Assembly: GCF_000730605.1 (NCBI RefSeq)
Contig: NZ_BBIS01000009.1
Span: 62,001 to 126,000 of the forward strand
Origin: Pseudomonas monteilii NBRC 103158 = DSM 14164
GTDB lineage: Bacteria; Pseudomonadota; Gammaproteobacteria; Pseudomonadales; Pseudomonadaceae
Length of the DNA stretch: 64,000 bases
Direction of reading: 5' to 3'
Both the position numbers and the translations under genes were made by a program. Shown here one piece after another: positions 61,979-64,000 of this stretch (within the stretch, counting starts at the first letter, position 1; each line of letters opens with the position of its first letter). Below the pieces are notes generated by a model, which saw only the letters and a list, made by a program, of their open reading frames with translations, searched no databases and had not been told where the DNA came from.

Positions 61979-62748
61979 AGTGTCACCTGCGCCACCAGCG
62001 GGGCATGATCGGAGAGGTGGGACCACGGGTATCTGGACAACACCCGTGCTTCGCAAGCTTGTGCGTTACGCAGGTAGATGCGGTCCAGCCGCAGCATTGG
62101 CAAGCGCGCGGGAAAGCTGCGTGCCGGTTTGCCGAAAGCCTCCGCCAGGTGGCCCGACAGCCTCGCATCTGCTTTCAGGCGCCAGTCGTTGAAGTCGCCG
62201 GCGACGATGACCGGCTCATCCGGCGGCAGGCTGTCCAGCAATGCCAGGAGCAGGCCGACCTGACGCTGACGATGCGCTTCACGCAGGCCCAGGTGTACGC
62301 AGACTGTGTGCACCTGTTCATGGCCCGGCACTTCCAGCTGGCAATGCAGCAGGCCCCGTTCTTCGTTGCCATGGACCGAAACATCCAGGTTGTCATGGGC
62401 AAGGATGGGGAACTTGGACAGCAGGGCGTTGCCATGGTCGCCATGGGGGTAGACCGCATTGCGGCCATAGGCGAATTGCGGCCACATGCTGTCGGCGAGG
62501 AATTCGTACTGAGGTGTCTGTGGCCACTTGGGATGGCGCTCGGCATGGTGTTGATGACTGCCATGCACCTCCTGAAGAAACACCAGGTCGGCGCCGGTCG
62601 AGCGTACCGCCTCGCGCAGCTCCGGCAAAATGAAGCGGCGGTTGAACAGGGTGAAGCCTTTGTGCACGTTGAGGGTCAGTACCGTCAGGTGATGTACGGC
62701 GGTCACCTTGTCGATGATGCAGCGGGGGGCGGGCAGTGTCGGGTTCAT
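61975..62748 (-). CDS. Endonuclease/exonuclease/phosphatase (EEP) family hydrolase (YbhP-like)
   Basis: 257 residues. VLTLNVHKGF at the start, LVFLQEVHG (catalytic Glu), VIVAGDFNDWR and LSDHAPLVAQV at the end mark the Mg2+-dependent EEP fold. In E. coli the homologue lies next to clsB. The substrate could be a phospholipid head group or nucleic acid. 4-nt overlaps on both sides (DUF72 upstream, clsB downstream). Confidence 0.9.
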   Translation of the reverse strand: MNPTLPAPRCIIDKVTAVHHLTVLTLNVHKGFTLFNRRFILPELREAVRSTGADLVFLQEVHGSHQHHAERHPKWPQTPQYEFLADSMWPQFAYGRNAVYPHGDHGNALLSKFPILAHDNLDVSVHGNEERGLLHCQLEVPGHEQVHTVCVHLGLREAHRQRQVGLLLALLDSLPPDEPVIVAGDFNDWRLKADARLSGHLAEAFGKPARSFPARLPMLRLDRIYLRNAQACEARVLSRYPWSHLSDHAPLVAQVTL

Positions 62749-63665
62749 AGCGGCTCCTGCGGCTCGACGCCTGGTTCGGTCACCAGCTCGCCGTCAAGGC
62801 CTAGCTTGTCCAGCAGGCGGCGGGCATCGTAGGGGGCGTGGACTTTCTGGTCGTTGTCGAAGTAGCAGTAGACATCCCGGGAAGTGCGTTTTGCCGGGGC
62901 GCGGCGCACCACACGCTGAGCATCCTCAGGCTGGCTGCCCGCCGCCCAGGCCTGGATGCGCAGGCGCCAGCGGCGCAGCGCCCTGGCCGTGTAGCCGCTG
63001 CTGTACAGTTCGACATCGCCATGCAGGCGCAGGTACACGAAATCGGCCGTGAGCTCTTCGACATAGGGCCATTTGCCCGCGCTGTCGGCGACCACCAGGG
63101 CAACCTTGTGCCTGCGTAGCAGGTTGATGAAGGTGTCGCAGAGGAAGCTGGGGTGGCGGATTTCCACGGCGTGGCGAAGGCGCGCATTACCCGGCACGGC
63201 AGTGCCGCCGTTGCCTTGCAGGCGTTCGGCGGCGTGTCGCGCAAGGCTGCGGGCGGCTTTGCGGTCGCGTGGCAGCTTGGCCAGAAAGTCGCTGAAGCGC
63301 TGCGCGTCGAATTTCAGGTTCGGGGGAAACTGCCACAGGAAGGGGCCCAGCTTGTCACCCAGCAGCAAGGGGCCCGATGCGAAGAAGTTGGCAAGCGCCT
63401 CGTCGATTTCGCGGAGCCTGCGTACGTGGGTGATGTAGCGCGGCGCCTTGACCGAGAATACGAACCCCTCCGGTGTCTCGTCACGCCACTTGCCATAGCG
63501 CTCGGGCGTTTGCAGTGCGTAGAACGAACCGTTGATTTCGATGCTGTTGACTGCCCGCGAGGCAAACGCCAGCTCGTCGTCCTGGCGCAGCCCCTCGGGG
63601 TAGAAGTCCTTGCGCCATGGGCCATAGCGCCATCCGGAAATTCCGATGCGAATCTCGCTCACCAT
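62745..63665 (-). CDS. DUF72 domain-containing protein
   Basis: 306 residues. IRIGISGWRYGPWRKDFYP, SIEINGSFYALQTPERYGKWRDETPEGFVFSVKAPRYITH and FLWQFPPNLKFD are the DUF72 signature (TIM-barrel, unknown function). First gene of the set DUF72 - EEP - ClsB - YbhN. The E. coli ybhPON cluster lacks it. The 165-bp region to the divergent iron permease gene must hold both promoters; I cannot place them reliably. Confidence 0.9.
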   Translation of the reverse strand: MVSEIRIGISGWRYGPWRKDFYPEGLRQDDELAFASRAVNSIEINGSFYALQTPERYGKWRDETPEGFVFSVKAPRYITHVRRLREIDEALANFFASGPLLLGDKLGPFLWQFPPNLKFDAQRFSDFLAKLPRDRKAARSLARHAAERLQGNGGTAVPGNARLRHAVEIRHPSFLCDTFINLLRRHKVALVVADSAGKWPYVEELTADFVYLRLHGDVELYSSGYTARALRRWRLRIQAWAAGSQPEDAQRVVRRAPAKRTSRDVYCYFDNDQKVHAPYDARRLLDKLGLDGELVTEPGVEPQEPL

Positions 63666-63830
63666 AAGTCCCTGCGCTCCTGTACGTAACAGTAGCGACA
63701 GGTACCGGGACCGGATTGTTCAGTGGGATTGACGAGTGGATGGCCATGCAAAAAGGGAACTTTACCGGTATTGCAATCCTCCACCGGATGCGTGGGTTTC
63801 ACTGAGGTACACCCTGAAGGAGGCTCAGCC

Positions 63831-64000
63831 ATGAAGTTTGATCGGTTTGCACAATGGCTAGCCAAACATAGCGGGCGGCCGTTGACCTTCATTATTGCCT
63901 TGATGCTGATCATTGCCTGGGGTGTAAGCGGGCCCTTGTTTCATTTCAACGACACGTGGCAGTTGGTCATCAATACGTCGACCACGATCATCACGTTCCT
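63831..64000 (+). CDS. Low-affinity iron permease family protein, 3' truncated by the window
   Basis: The first 56 residues are visible. The start has an excellent GAAGGAGG site. MKFDRFAQWLAKHSGRPL, then a membrane helix (FIIALMLIIAWGVSGPLF), HFNDTWQLVINTSTTIITF. This matches the N-terminus of the small low-affinity iron permease/Fet4-like family (about 120-140 residues). Inner membrane; function in bacteria poorly known. Confidence 0.8.
   Translation, partial: MKFDRFAQWLAKHSGRPLTFIIALMLIIAWGVSGPLFHFNDTWQLVINTSTTIITF

Overview
The window is high-GC chromosomal DNA that reads as a Pseudomonas of the P. putida type. The evidence is gene content (NhaA, DUF1543, ECF sigma/FecR/TonB units, Ku with LigD, a CheB-CheR-histidine kinase fusion) and REP-like inverted repeats built on the GGCC..TTCGCGGG core. 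I see no tRNA, rRNA, CRISPR array, phage gene or transposase. Assignments rest on reading motifs by eye; no database search was run.

Region 1 (1-23200) looks like a sulfur-scavenging island: three LLM flavin monooxygenases, two paralogous TonB-dependent receptors, a Tat-exported amine oxidase with an exported RidA, a peptide/nickel-type ABC importer, an acyl-CoA-dehydrogenase-like oxidoreductase, a 2-hydroxyacid dehydrogenase, a class II aldolase, two sulfonate-type binding proteins and a LysR regulator. Four minus-strand transcription units start from nearly identical 28-bp promoter cores, each with a GCAT element exactly 40 nt further upstream. They therefore probably form one regulon.

Region 2 (23300-29300) holds an isochorismatase-like hydrolase, an MDR oxidoreductase, an SDR divergent from a GlxA-type regulator, NhaA with a structured leader, and a DUF1543 protein. 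Region 3 (29328-34699) is a betaine/histidine-type ABC importer with a divergent LysR gene. Its last gene encodes a histidine ammonia-lyase relative that lacks the Ala-Ser-Gly triad needed to form the MIO cofactor. Region 4 (34746-41332) has an EamA exporter, a MerR/SDR pair sharing a 19-bp-spacer promoter, and a sigma/anti-sigma/STN-TonB iron-signalling unit.

Region 5 (41544-48000) holds an MgtC-like membrane protein, a roughly 1370-residue CheB-CheR-PAS-kinase-receiver protein, an MscS channel and a DUF4142 protein. Region 6 (48213-51805) is a compact operon of a small lipoprotein, a haem-oxygenase-like di-iron enzyme, an NPPY methyltransferase and a GCS2-type ligase; it resembles an uncharacterised small-molecule pathway. 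Region 7 (51925-59264) has a Cys-rich miniprotein plus Ku, and on the other strand LigD followed by four genes, each overlapping the previous one by 4 nt (acyl-CoA dehydrogenase-like, PIG-L deacetylase, methyltransferase, glycosyltransferase). An acidic protein coupled to a metallothionein follows. Region 8 (59362-64000) is a secreted hypothetical protein, the overlapping set DUF72, EEP hydrolase, ClsB-like and YbhN-like, and the start of a low-affinity iron permease.
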